Shown here: one piece after another, positions 35,418 through 44,502 of the stretch
Position numbering within the stretch: the stretch's first letter is position 1
Layout of the letters: every line of letters starts with the position of its first letter
Origin: Maribacter halichondriae
Lineage (GTDB): Bacteria > Bacteroidota > Bacteroidia > Flavobacteriales > Flavobacteriaceae
NCBI RefSeq assembly: GCF_027474825.1
Contig: NZ_CP107030.1
Coordinates: forward strand, 3,168,529-3,232,528
Length of the DNA stretch: 64,000 nucleotides
Direction of reading: 5' to 3'
Notes under the pieces: model-generated
The model's database searches: none
What the model was told of the DNA's origin: nothing
Seen by the model: the letters and a program-made list of their open reading frames with translations, nothing else
Made by a program: the position numbers and the translations under genes

Positions 35418-36059
35418 TCAGGGATATCTCACGGATTTGAGCAACAGAAATAGAATCCATAAAAATGTGCCGAATGCCAAAGTCATAAACCATGCCTTGG
35501 GTTCATAAATACTATATGCCATTTGACTAAAGAGTTGCAAGGGTTTGGTCAGGATGTCCCATGAATTGAATCTCAAAAAGCGGCCCAGATAAATTCCATA
35601 ACCACTTAAGAGACAAATAAGCAATATGATGTACTTGGATGTTCTTAGGGAAATTTTCTCACCTAGAAAGAAGTAGATGTTATGTAAGGACAAAAGACCT
35701 AGTAAAAGTCCGTTTAAGGCAAAGACAAAGACTAGGAACATATCGAACCAAATCTGTTGTGATCCATCGTTATGTAGATGTATCAGGTCGGTAATGATGT
35801 ACGGACTGTTCGGTAAAAACAGCAACCATAGTAGGCACAGGAATAGTTTTCCTGAAATAGGAAGTCGGGCCTCCGGCAAGCGGACGATGGTTTGGGATAT
35901 AAAATAGGGTAGGGTCGCCAAGAAGAGGTTCCACACCAAAAAGAAAAAAGAAAGATTACCCGTTAACAAGAAACGGAGAATCAGTAACAATGCTCCAAAG
36001 CACATCATCAATGCAATGTTTTTATGAAGTATACCGGAATAGTCAAGTGTAAGTTTCAT
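35418..36059 (-). CDS. DUF1361-family membrane protein
   Basis: A 213-residue protein with six to seven membrane helices and the DUF1361 pattern: FFLVWNLFLATLPYFIS, LLWLLFLPNSPYIITDLIHL and the closing SWDILTKPLQLF. Family of unknown function. It lies 96 bp after the Coq4-like gene and may share its promoter. Confidence 0.88.
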   Translation of the reverse strand: MKLTLDYSGILHKNIALMMCFGALLLILRFLLTGNLSFFFLVWNLFLATLPYFISQTIVRLPEARLPISGKLFLCLLWLLFLPNSPYIITDLIHLHNDGSQQIWFDMFLVFVFALNGLLLGLLSLHNIYFFLGEKISLRTSKYIILLICLLSGYGIYLGRFLRFNSWDILTKPLQLFSQMAYSIYEPKAWFMTLAFGTFLWILFLLLKSVRYP

Positions 36060-36155
36060 CTGTTTATATTTATTTGTTTCTAATTGGTCAGATGTAATTC
36101 GCCATTAAATATTTTGGTTGGTATAGGCTGTTTTTATGGCTCATTTCATAGGGTA

Positions 36156-36608
36156 TTATTTGATTAAAAATGTGGTTTTTATTTTTTCAATCGGCTGGTC
36201 CAATAGTTTTTGAAAATCGAGTTTGTGAAAGCTCAAGGCCGTCTTTCCTCGGCAATATGTTCTATAATAGAATTTCAGATAATCAGGATACAGTAGGCTA
36301 CCTAGAAAAATCACCGTAAAGAGATACGGACTGCGTTTACCGTTGCCCAACAAATAAAATTGCATGCTGATTTCCTCGGGTACCGTGATCCCTGTATCGG
36401 TGAGGACGTGAAACACATCATGACTTTCGAGTTTTTGTTGCAGGTCGAAGTTGTTTCTTGACAGAAAACAGCCTAGACTATAGCCCAAAGAGTCTTTGCG
36501 ATAATTCAATAATTCACCGATACTTGTGTTCCATGCATCGTTTTGTTTTAGGGCCTGATAGGGTACCAAACTCCATTCGTATAATTTCTCAAGAATAATA
36601 GCTCTCAT
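36156..36608 (-). CDS. Coq4-like protein
   Basis: A 150-residue protein with the COQ4 metal-binding motif HDVFHVLTDTGITVPEEISM (H-D-x-x-H ... E), followed by helical LLGNGKRSPYLFTVIFLGSL. COQ4 of eukaryotes acts in ubiquinone biosynthesis, whereas Flavobacteriaceae use menaquinone, so the bacterial protein must do something else. Its promoter carries the ACTTTG-N5-CAAAGT site at 36626-36642, and a winged-helix regulator gene lies directly upstream. Confidence 0.75.
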   Translation of the reverse strand: MRAIILEKLYEWSLVPYQALKQNDAWNTSIGELLNYRKDSLGYSLGCFLSRNNFDLQQKLESHDVFHVLTDTGITVPEEISMQFYLLGNGKRSPYLFTVIFLGSLLYPDYLKFYYRTYCRGKTALSFHKLDFQKLLDQPIEKIKTTFLIK

Positions 36609-36625
36609 GTTTATATTTTAAAAGT

Positions 36626-36642
36626 ACTTTGAATTTCAAAGT
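36626..36642 (-). promoter_or_regulatory. Operator copy 1, ACTTTGAATTTCAAAGT
   Basis: A 17-bp inverted repeat (ACTTTG-N5-CAAAGT) 18 bp before the Coq4-like ATG. The minus strand reads TTACTTTG, a one-mismatch -7 box, so a bound protein would block the promoter. It is matched by the site at 37809-37825, including the flanking AAAGT. Confidence 0.65.
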
Positions 36643-36657
36643 AAAATGATAAAAAAA

Positions 36658-36948
36658 TTACTTTCCAATTAGTTTTTCAAGGGCGTCGATGTGTTTTTGA
36701 AACTCTTTTTTGCCCAAGGGGGTAGTGGAGTAACGGGTATTCGGCTTTCGGCCGATAAACTGCTTTTCCACTTTTATATAATCCTCTTTTTCAAGCGCTT
36801 TGGTATGGCTCGCCAAATTACCGTCCGTAGCACCCAATAATTCTTTGAGCATATTAAAATCCGCATAATCATTGACCATGAGAATACTCATTATACCCAA
36901 TCGGATGCGATGGTCAAAGGCTTTATTTATGTTGTCAATTAGACTCAT
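36658..36948 (-). CDS. Winged-helix transcriptional regulator (HTH_34/ArsR-MarR-like)
   Basis: A 96-residue protein: FDHRIRLGIMSILMVNDYAD, the recognition region LKELLGATDGNLASHTKALE, and the wing FIGRKPNTRYSTTPLGKKEF. Small regulators of this type control a neighbouring membrane protein gene in many Bacteroidetes. It lies between two genes that share the ACTTTG-N5-CAAAGT operator, so it is the obvious candidate to bind it. Confidence 0.88.
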   Translation of the reverse strand: MSLIDNINKAFDHRIRLGIMSILMVNDYADFNMLKELLGATDGNLASHTKALEKEDYIKVEKQFIGRKPNTRYSTTPLGKKEFQKHIDALEKLIGK

Positions 36949-37160
36949 ATAGTGGCATTCCCTCGCAAGAGGGAATATTTACTTTGTTTCATTAATTCAC
37001 TAGAGGGATTAAACCCTGGTGTTCCAAAAACATCTCCCTTACTCCCCTTCAAAGGAGGAATTACACCTTTTGTTAAAAGCCAAATAAGCAATAATCTGAA
37101 ATTTTTTCATTTTACCCAACTTCCAACTTCCAACTTCCAACTTCATTCATCAATTATCCA

Positions 37161-37799
37161 TCATGACTTCCTATCATACTTAAAATACATCATCGCCCCA
37201 TAAATAATATGGAAAACCCCGAACCCGAGGGCCCAAAAATACAATCCATATCCGATAAATTGGGTGCTGATCAAACCGATTATGATAAAAGCCAGGCCCA
37301 TATAGCGCACGTCGCCCAAGGTATACTTACTGGCGTTGACGCAGGCCAATCCGTAAAAAACAAGGGTAGCGGGCGCGACTAGGCCCGTATAACCGTACTG
37401 TAAGAGGACGAGACAAAAAATACCTCCGGCGGCCAAGGGAATCAAGAAATTGAGCACAAGACGACGACTGGCCGAGTTCCATACCTTCTCACCACTTTTG
37501 CTGGCTTTTCGATACGATAAAATAATTCCGGTCAAAATGGCTAGGACCACAACGACCAAAGCAATTACGATAAGTTCATTGATCAGCTGAGAGCCGAATA
37601 GTTCGGAACTCCTTCCCGAGAAATTGTTATAATTCTCGGTAGAAACGGCTTTTAACTTACCGTAGGCCACTGCCGCACCGATAAGGGCGTAGACTCCGGC
37701 TAAAATTCCTGACAGTCCGCTTAGCGAAATAAACCGCGACGAGCGGCTCATCATATTCTTGATTTCGGAAATGTCTTCTAGATACTTATTTGATTCCAT
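37161..37799 (-). CDS. Membrane protein of unknown function, regulator's likely target
   Basis: Start chosen at ATG 37799 (MESNKYLEDISEIKNMMSRS) because the operator and the TAACTTTG box lie immediately upstream; an open frame extends 81 bases further but would run through the promoter. Six membrane helices, with the TM2-3 segment LIVIALVVVVLAILTGIILS and a helical start. Conserved partner of HTH_34-type regulators in this phylum; function unknown. Confidence 0.75.
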   Translation of the reverse strand: MESNKYLEDISEIKNMMSRSSRFISLSGLSGILAGVYALIGAAVAYGKLKAVSTENYNNFSGRSSELFGSQLINELIVIALVVVVLAILTGIILSYRKASKSGEKVWNSASRRLVLNFLIPLAAGGIFCLVLLQYGYTGLVAPATLVFYGLACVNASKYTLGDVRYMGLAFIIIGLISTQFIGYGLYFWALGFGVFHIIYGAMMYFKYDRKS

Positions 37800-37808
37800 A
37801 TTTAAAGT

Positions 37809-37825
37809 ACTTTGAAATACAAAGT
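37809..37825 (-). promoter_or_regulatory. Operator copy 2, ACTTTGAAATACAAAGT
   Basis: Same ACTTTG-N5-CAAAGT inverted repeat as 36626-36642, 10 bp before the ATG at 37799. On the minus strand the right arm is part of TAACTTTG, a perfect -7 box. Confidence 0.7.
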
Positions 37826-37927
37826 TAAAATTATTTTCTATTCGTGCAACAAGGTTGTTCAAAAAAACGATGAACGACACATCTTAAAGATAATTTGTAT
37901 TTTTCGAAGTAATACAAATCTATAACC

Positions 37928-38287
37928 GTGAACCCCGCCGAGGACTATATCTTGAATCAAGCCGAGCCTTTTCGGAGCATACTTTTACATGTACAATCGG
38001 TAATCGAGCATAAGGTACCCGACATAGACCTGAAATTCAAATACCGAATTCCGTTCTATTATGTTGAAGGACGACCTTTTTGTTACTTGAACCAAAGCAA
38101 GGATTATGTCGATGTGGGATTTTGGAATGCCGCGCATTTGACCAAAAATCTGGAATTCATGACCACGGCCAATCGAAAGATGATGAAATCATTGCGGTAT
38201 CGCTCGTTGGAGGAAATCAATGATAAAGTGTTACTGGAAGTACTGAAAGATGCCTATTCGGTAAAGGACAAGAAGTTTTGGAAGTAA
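37928..38287 (+). CDS. DUF1801-family protein
   Basis: A 119-residue protein of the YdhG/DUF1801 type: PAEDYILNQAEPFRSILLHV, EHKVPDIDLKFKYRIPFYYV and LNQSKDYVDVGFWNAAHL. The initiation codon is GTG at 37928. Cytosolic, with an alpha/beta fold resembling frataxin-like proteins; function unknown. Stands alone between divergent neighbours. Confidence 0.85.
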   Translation: MNPAEDYILNQAEPFRSILLHVQSVIEHKVPDIDLKFKYRIPFYYVEGRPFCYLNQSKDYVDVGFWNAAHLTKNLEFMTTANRKMMKSLRYRSLEEINDKVLLEVLKDAYSVKDKKFWK

Positions 38288-38336
38288 TTTGTAGTTGTCT
38301 TTCCTCAGAATAAAATAATGACCGATAGGCGCAACA

Positions 38337-39503
38337 CTATTGAGTATCGAACAAGTTTTCGGTGGGCCAATCGGTTCTATTGCTGATTTTCGAGTTCATA
38401 AATTCACGAATGTTTTGGATGGTAGCCGTAAAATTTGCCTCCCCTTTATTCAACAGCACAACATACGAAATCGGATGCCCAACGTTCATAACAGCTGTTG
38501 TGCCGGGTAAGGCCCCATCATGGCTCCACGTTCCGAATCTTAAATAGCTAACGCCTGCATCAGGAGGCAAAAAATCAACGACTGAAGTATTGACATCAGT
38601 ATGTACGGCCAGCAATGCCATTGATTTGGCCGATGAAATCCATCCACCATGCGAATCCATTCGACTTACGTTCAATTCGTAAGGAGACATCCAGTTTGAA
38701 TAATAACTCACTTCGTTTTCAAAAGCCTCTTCTTTTGTGTTGCCGCCAATGTTCATATCCGAAATTCCCATAGGCACAAGAATGGCATCTTTTACATATT
38801 CCTCATAGGGTTGTTCGGTCACCTTTTCTATAATCCTTCCCAATAAAGAATATCCGAAATTGGAATATTCATATTTTTCGCCGGGGGAATATACCAACGA
38901 CCTTTCGTCAAGCACTTTTCCTATTAAATCATTTTGTGTCAATGAAATATCATCGAACATAATATCGATGGGTTCATCGGTGAAGCCCGCCCGATGTTCT
39001 ATCAAATGGGAAACCGTGATGTTCTCTTCGCCCGCCTCGTACGGAGGTGTGCCATATTCCGTGCCCAAAATTGAATTAGGACCAAAAACGGTAGCATCAA
39101 GGTCCAGTTTGTTTTCGGCAACCAGCTTTGAAATTGCCAATAAGGTTATGGGTTTCGAAATACTGGCGATTCTAAAAAGCGATGTTTCGTCTACCCCTAT
39201 ATTACTTTCGATATCGGCCTTTCCGAAAGATTCCAAATAAATGAGCTTACCGTTTCTGGTGATAGCTATTTGAGCGCCTTGGTAACCGTATAACGCGCTC
39301 AATGATTCAAACCCTGTTGTAATATCATCCAAGTTGCCCTGTGCATTTCCGGTATCGCTTCCTTCTGCAGGAGGGTTATCCTCATCCGTTGCTACAGGGG
39401 TTTGCGGCGTCCCGCCCTCGACAGGTTTAATGAACGGTTCTTCCGACTTGTTGCATGCAACCGTCAGCATCACCATTACCGATAATCGAAAAAGGGTTTT
39501 CAT
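38337..39503 (-). CDS. Serine hydrolase lipoprotein (class C beta-lactamase-like)
   Basis: A 388-residue protein. The lipobox is in MVMLTVACNKSEEP, followed by a low-complexity linker (TGNAQGN). Catalytic motifs: FRIASISKPITL (S-x-x-K), YEYSNFGYSLL (Y-x-N) and HDGALPGTT (H-x-G). The fold is shared by class C beta-lactamases, D-peptidases and esterases; the lipoprotein anchor and divergent motifs suggest an esterase or peptidase rather than antibiotic resistance. Confidence 0.88.
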   Translation of the reverse strand: MKTLFRLSVMVMLTVACNKSEEPFIKPVEGGTPQTPVATDEDNPPAEGSDTGNAQGNLDDITTGFESLSALYGYQGAQIAITRNGKLIYLESFGKADIESNIGVDETSLFRIASISKPITLLAISKLVAENKLDLDATVFGPNSILGTEYGTPPYEAGEENITVSHLIEHRAGFTDEPIDIMFDDISLTQNDLIGKVLDERSLVYSPGEKYEYSNFGYSLLGRIIEKVTEQPYEEYVKDAILVPMGISDMNIGGNTKEEAFENEVSYYSNWMSPYELNVSRMDSHGGWISSAKSMALLAVHTDVNTSVVDFLPPDAGVSYLRFGTWSHDGALPGTTAVMNVGHPISYVVLLNKGEANFTATIQNIREFMNSKISNRTDWPTENLFDTQ

Positions 39504-39693
39504 ACTTTACCTATAGTCGTAAGAATGCTACTAAATTGACATTAGAGTAGTAGAAAGGTACAAATTTGTTAGGGTAGCATCAAATGACAACCACGGGTTC
39601 GCGGTTGCCCATCCTTTTAAAAATGATTTGTGGTTTTCCTTTTAAAAGAAAAATAATATATTTTTCAAATACTACTTACAGTGTGGAGTTTAA

Positions 39694-40646
39694 TCATTTT
39701 TTTGAGAAAGGATTTAACAGCTTTTCCTTCTCGGCATCGGTCATTTTTTCAACGTTCTGAATATATGGATATAGAAAATTACCCTCTTCCAAAAAATGTT
39801 GGGCATTTTTAAATTTCAATATTTCTTCAATGGCACGCTTTTTATCTTCGGCCTTATCAAAATAGCTCTTTGTAATCTTATACCCCATCCAATACCCTAG
39901 ATCATTAGGTCGCTCATCTTTTCCTGAAACTTCGTAAAGCCAATCCTTTCCTTCTTGTTTTTCCATGGAAACGACAAACTCCATGGCCAGTTTATCTTGA
40001 TGCTGCTCCCCGAATTTGAACGCTTCGGAATTGATATTTTGTCCGGAAATCAATTCCCCTATAAAATCGGCGGAGCCTTCCATGATGACACCATCCAAGA
40101 GTGTATATTGCGCTTCGGGAATTTCGATTTTTTGTTGAAAATGTATCAGTTCATGAGCAACTAGGCTTGGCAAACCTTCTAGGTCCTTGAGTTTTTCAAC
40201 CCCTAATATGATACCATCTTCTGATACGGTTCCCCCGGAGTTGAACCTACCATGCACAAAATAAACGGGAGGGAAAATAGCCGCAGAATACCAATATTTC
40301 ATGGCCGCATAACTTGCTTGAATACGTTTTTTCTTCTCGGCCAGATTATGAAGTACATTTTTGAAGCCAAATAGTCGGCCTTTCGCGATTTTACCATAAT
40401 CAGAAGGGAATCGGCATTGATAATCCGATAGGGTATGAAACCCTTCAATCCCAAAGTTCCTTGATCGATATAAGCCTTGAAAGGATTTACGGAATCCGAC
40501 CCCACCTTTTCAAAGGCGTTCCAGAAATGTTGCACATCATCCGTAATGAATTTTGCTTCCAAAGGATCACTGGAAAAATCTGGATTACCCTGTCCGAATA
40601 GTAGACTCGAGAATAAAATCGAAGGTAGTAAAGCTCGTATTTTCAT
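39694..40646 (-). CDS. Exported zinc-metalloprotease-like protein, 1-base indel
   Basis: The first part (from ATG 40646) has a signal peptide (MKIRALLPSILFSSLLFGQG) and ends in a nonsense tail; the second begins in another frame. One more base in the T5 run at 40358-40362 gives ADYLASKNVLHNLAEKKKRI joining to YAAMKYWYSAAIFPPVYFVH. The catalytic zinc motif SLVAHELIHFQQ (H-E-x-x-H) and the downstream Glu in MEGSADFIGELI are intact. Similar to DUF2268-type Zn-proteases. Full length about 317 residues. Confidence 0.7.
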
Positions 40647-40756
40647 GGTTGCGTTTACTATGTAGACGCAGGTAAATTTAAAAAGGTTGCCCGAAAAATT
40701 TAAAAATGTAACTTAAATTTGGTCTGGGCCGTAAGAAGCTACAGGTAGCAGAACGA

Positions 40757-42365
40757 TCATTCGATCCATCCTTTATCTTTATATAACTGAATATATTGAT
40801 CGCTCAGTTCATCGGAGTCACCATATTTTTTACGTAGTGTCTTTAGTTTTGACTTTAAGTCACTGATGATGGAGCTGTATTTTGGGTCGTTGATGACATT
40901 GTTCACTTCATAAGGGTCTTTTTTTCTATCGAACAATTCCCATTCATCCACATCGTAATAGAAGTGGATCAACTTATAATCTTCGGTTGCAATGCCATAA
41001 TGTCTTTTGACGGCGTGTTCTGCCGGGTATTCGTAATAATGATAGTAAACGGCATCCCTTTTCCATTTTTCTATTTCCCCCTTCAAAAGTGGAACTAAGC
41101 TTTCGCCCTGCATATCTACAGGAGGGAGAACACCTGCAACTTCTAAAAATGTCTGGGCAAAATCTAGGTTTTGCACCATTGCTTCCGAGGTGATGCCCGC
41201 AGTGATGCTATTGGGCCAACGAATAAGCAATGGGGTTTTGAATGATTCGTTGTACATAAATCGCTTATCGAACCACCCATGTTCCCCCAGATAAAAACCT
41301 TGATCAGAAGTGTAGACCACAATCGTATTTTTAGAAAGTTCTTTCGAATCAAGATAGTTCAATAACCTACCCACGTTTTCATCGACGGCGGCAATGGTAC
41401 CCAAATAATCTTGCATATACCTTTGATACTTCCAAACGGTCAAAGTAGAATCGTTCATGTGCTTAAAATCCATTGCGAATTTTTCCGCTATGGGGTTGTA
41501 AACAGCATCCCAAGACTCCCTTTGTTCAGCATTGAGGCGGTTCACCCGATTGCCCAGCTGGTTCCAGTTTTTAATATCAAGAGTTTTTGCGATGCTATCA
41601 GGTACTTTTAGGTCATAGGAGAGCTGCATATGTTGCAATAGTCCCATTTCGGCCGTTCTTGCCGCTTGGCCCCGAGTTTTGTAATCATCGAAAAGGGTTT
41701 CCGGGGGGGTATGTATGCTTGGTAAATTCCTTATAATGCCTTTCGGCGGGCATCCAAGTTCTATGCGGGGCTTTGTGGAGGTACATCAATAGGAATGGTT
41801 TTGCGGTATCCCGCCTTTTTTCCATCCAGTCCAAAGTGAGGTCCGTGATAATATCGGTAACGTAACCTGTAATGGTAGTATCACCATCTTGTGTAATGAA
41901 CTTCGGATTGTAATAATCACCTTGACCCGGTAAAATTTTAAACTCATCAAAACCTTTGGGATTATTGCCAAAGTGTAATTTGCCGAACATAGCGGTCTGA
42001 TAGCCCGATGACTTTAGTAGTTGTGGAAAAGTTATGTTCGTGGTATCGAAAGGAGATATATTATCGATTTTTCCGTTGATATGTGAATGCTTACCGGTCA
42101 AGATAACCGCCCGCGAAGGGGCACAGATAGAGTTGGTAACACTTGCATTCGTAAAAAGCATCCCTTCATGGGCAATGCGGTCGATATTCGGAGTATGAAT
42201 GAGTTTGTCGCTGTACGCGCTGATGGCCTTATAGGCATGGTCGTCGGACATGATGAAAACGATGTTGGGGCGCTTTTTGACTTCATTCCCTACCTGTGAT
42301 TTATCACATGAGTATGTTGATAATACTATTGGAAGAATTAAGTAAAGCGGGTGATAAATTTTCAT
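40757..42365 (-). CDS. S1-family sulfatase lipoprotein, interrupted by a 1-base indel
   Basis: Start at ATG 42365 (MKIYHPLYLILPIVLSTYSC, lipobox ending in Cys). RPNIVFIMSDDHAYKAISAY carries the metal aspartates, and SICAPSRAVILTGKH is the C-x-P-S-R signature whose Cys becomes formylglycine. The frame breaks in a G7 run at 41703-41709; with six G the reading continues TYPPETLFDDYKTRGQAART to EMGLLQHMQLS and to the stop at 40757. The C-terminal half keeps YTSDQGFYLGEHGWFDKRF. Probable role: desulfation of marine polysaccharides. Confidence 0.8.
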
Positions 42366-42446
42366 CGAAGTATTGGTTTCAAAACTTGAAATACCGGATA
42401 AACTATGCCACTGAAAAGCCACAGTTTGAAAACAGCTAAAGGAACA

Positions 42447-44405
42447 TTAATTTAAAAATACATCTTTTGACTGTGCCAGCCCGATCATTAAATCAAGTTC
42501 GGCTACTAATTGGTCTGTGCTGCCCATATAGCCTACCGATTTGAATTTTACCCTTCCGTCGGGCCCTACAATGATTTTGGTAGGTATGCCCTTGATTTCG
42601 TAGTCGTTTGTCGTAACGAAAGATCTACTGCCTTCTTTAACCGGATTATCGAAAAGCACATTAAAGGTATATTTGTTCTCAAGGATAAAATCGCGGACCA
42701 ACTGTTCTCGTTTTTCAAAATCACCTGCTTCCATGGTATCGATAAACAAGAAAACCACGTTCGGATCGTCTTTGTATTTATTGATGGCCATTTGCATGCC
42801 GGGAAACGAATCTTTACAAGGTCCGCACCACGTGGCCCAAAAGTCAAGTATTACAGTTTTGCCCCTTAAGGAGGACAAGATGACTTCATCGCCGTTAAGA
42901 TTTCTAAGTGTAAAGTTATGGCTTTCTTCATCGATCATTTTCTTTTTTGTTTCAGCCAATGCTTCTTGGTTAGCCTGAATTTCCAAATCTTCAAGAAACT
43001 CTGAAAATCTTTCTTTTGAGCCGGTATTGGCTACGTAGGCGTCTTTCAAATAATCTTTTATCTTGGGTGTTTGTTTGTTTATTTTGATAAATCGGGCGGC
43101 TTCTTTCTGAGCTTCGTCATGTTTATTGTTAGCCAATAAAAACTGTACATAGCGTTCGTTGACATCGGGGCGTCCAACTTTTTCTTCACCAATGGCCTCA
43201 AGCTGGTACTGTAAAGCTTCTTCTTTCTTGCCCTGTTTAGAAAGAATAAATGCGTAGGTATCCACATTCATTAAATAATTACTTTTTATTGCATCTTTGA
43301 ACTGTTTTTCAGAATAATAGGTGGGTTTCTTAGCGGATGGCTCCTGCATTGCTTTGAGCACATTCAAAGACTCTTTTGAAAATTTGTTGGCCTTTTCTAA
43401 GTCTTTACCATTCTCTACCATGTTCCAAGCAATATTGTTATAGGTACCTGCTTTTTGAAAACTGTTTTCCATTCGGCTCAAATATGAATCAAATGTGTCA
43501 TAATCCTTTTCGTCTGCTGCTGCATTTGCCATCATACTCAGCATGAAATCATAATCTCTGGAAGATTTACCGAATTGTTTCACGAACGCTTCAAAAGCTT
43601 CTTTTTGTTTTTCAGGTTTTTTCTGTTCTTTGAAGAACTTATCCATGGCCTGATTTTCTGCGACTATACCTTTTGGATATTTCCCTATGCCAATACCTAT
43701 AATAGAATCGGCTTTTTCTTGATTGCCTAAAATTCTGTGAAAATTGATTAGGTTTTGATATTGTTGGTCATTTAGTTCCGGTTTTTGCGCATAATTGTTG
43801 ATTCGCTGGCCGATCCACTTCTCGCCCTTCTCGGCATTTTCCCTAAAAAGTAATCTCGGATAAACTTTGTCCCATTCCTCAACTATTTCCATATTATTTT
43901 TGAGGTCATTCTCCATTAGCGTCAATACTGAGTCTTTGTCAGCTTTTATTCCATAGTATTCCGCGCCTGTGAGATAGAAATACCCTAGACTTGCCATGCC
44001 TCCGGCCAGTGTATCGCCATCTATTCCATACAAAGGGTGTGTATATCCTTTTTTACCATTGGCTTCATATTCCTCTGCCGTCTTAAAGTGATATACCAAT
44101 GCGGTCGCCGAATCAGGTATGACCAAACTACCCGTAAATAAGTCATAGGTCTTTGTAAGCGGAATGTCTGCCGGGTACATCACATTGTTGACGAAATAGG
44201 TATAAAATACATGAAGCTCATCATCGTCATTTTCAGCGACCATGACTTTATAGCTAATCTGCAAAGAATCACCAGGTGCGGGTTTTGATTTGGAAATATG
44301 AAGAGCCCCAAGGGAAAGCCCCAGATCGGTTTTAACTTTTTTCTCTTGACAAGAACCAAAAGTGAATAAAATGATGGCGCCCAGCGTATAGGAAAGTAAT
44401 TTCAT
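42447..44405 (-). CDS. Lipoprotein with TPR-like region and C-terminal TlpA/thioredoxin domain
   Basis: Start at ATG 44405, giving the lipoprotein signal MKLLSYTLGAIILFTFGSC. Residues ~30-140 form a beta domain, ~200-480 are helical TPR-like repeats, and ~500-650 a thioredoxin fold with ILDFWATWCGPCKDSF (C-x-x-C) and the cis-Pro in IKGIPTKIIVGPDG. TlpA-type proteins reduce or isomerise periplasmic disulfides. About 650 residues, an extended form frequent in Bacteroidetes. Next to the sulfatase gene, perhaps supporting folding of exported enzymes. Confidence 0.88.
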   Translation of the reverse strand: MKLLSYTLGAIILFTFGSCQEKKVKTDLGLSLGALHISKSKPAPGDSLQISYKVMVAENDDDELHVFYTYFVNNVMYPADIPLTKTYDLFTGSLVIPDSATALVYHFKTAEEYEANGKKGYTHPLYGIDGDTLAGGMASLGYFYLTGAEYYGIKADKDSVLTLMENDLKNNMEIVEEWDKVYPRLLFRENAEKGEKWIGQRINNYAQKPELNDQQYQNLINFHRILGNQEKADSIIGIGIGKYPKGIVAENQAMDKFFKEQKKPEKQKEAFEAFVKQFGKSSRDYDFMLSMMANAAADEKDYDTFDSYLSRMENSFQKAGTYNNIAWNMVENGKDLEKANKFSKESLNVLKAMQEPSAKKPTYYSEKQFKDAIKSNYLMNVDTYAFILSKQGKKEEALQYQLEAIGEEKVGRPDVNERYVQFLLANNKHDEAQKEAARFIKINKQTPKIKDYLKDAYVANTGSKERFSEFLEDLEIQANQEALAETKKKMIDEESHNFTLRNLNGDEVILSSLRGKTVILDFWATWCGPCKDSFPGMQMAINKYKDDPNVVFLFIDTMEAGDFEKREQLVRDFILENKYTFNVLFDNPVKEGSRSFVTTNDYEIKGIPTKIIVGPDGRVKFKSVGYMGSTDQLVAELDLMIGLAQSKDVFLN

Positions 44406-44502
44406 AAGAACAGTTTTATACTTTCCTAAAGATAGGTGTTTCTTACCCAAGTAATCGAAGAAGGGATTTTAAATAAATGTTAAATGATTGTCTAACAGGT
44501 AA

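Noticed and set aside
37800..37880. Upstream extension of the membrane-protein gene to 37880
   Set aside because: It would place the operator and the TAACTTTG box inside the coding region; ATG 37799 fits better.
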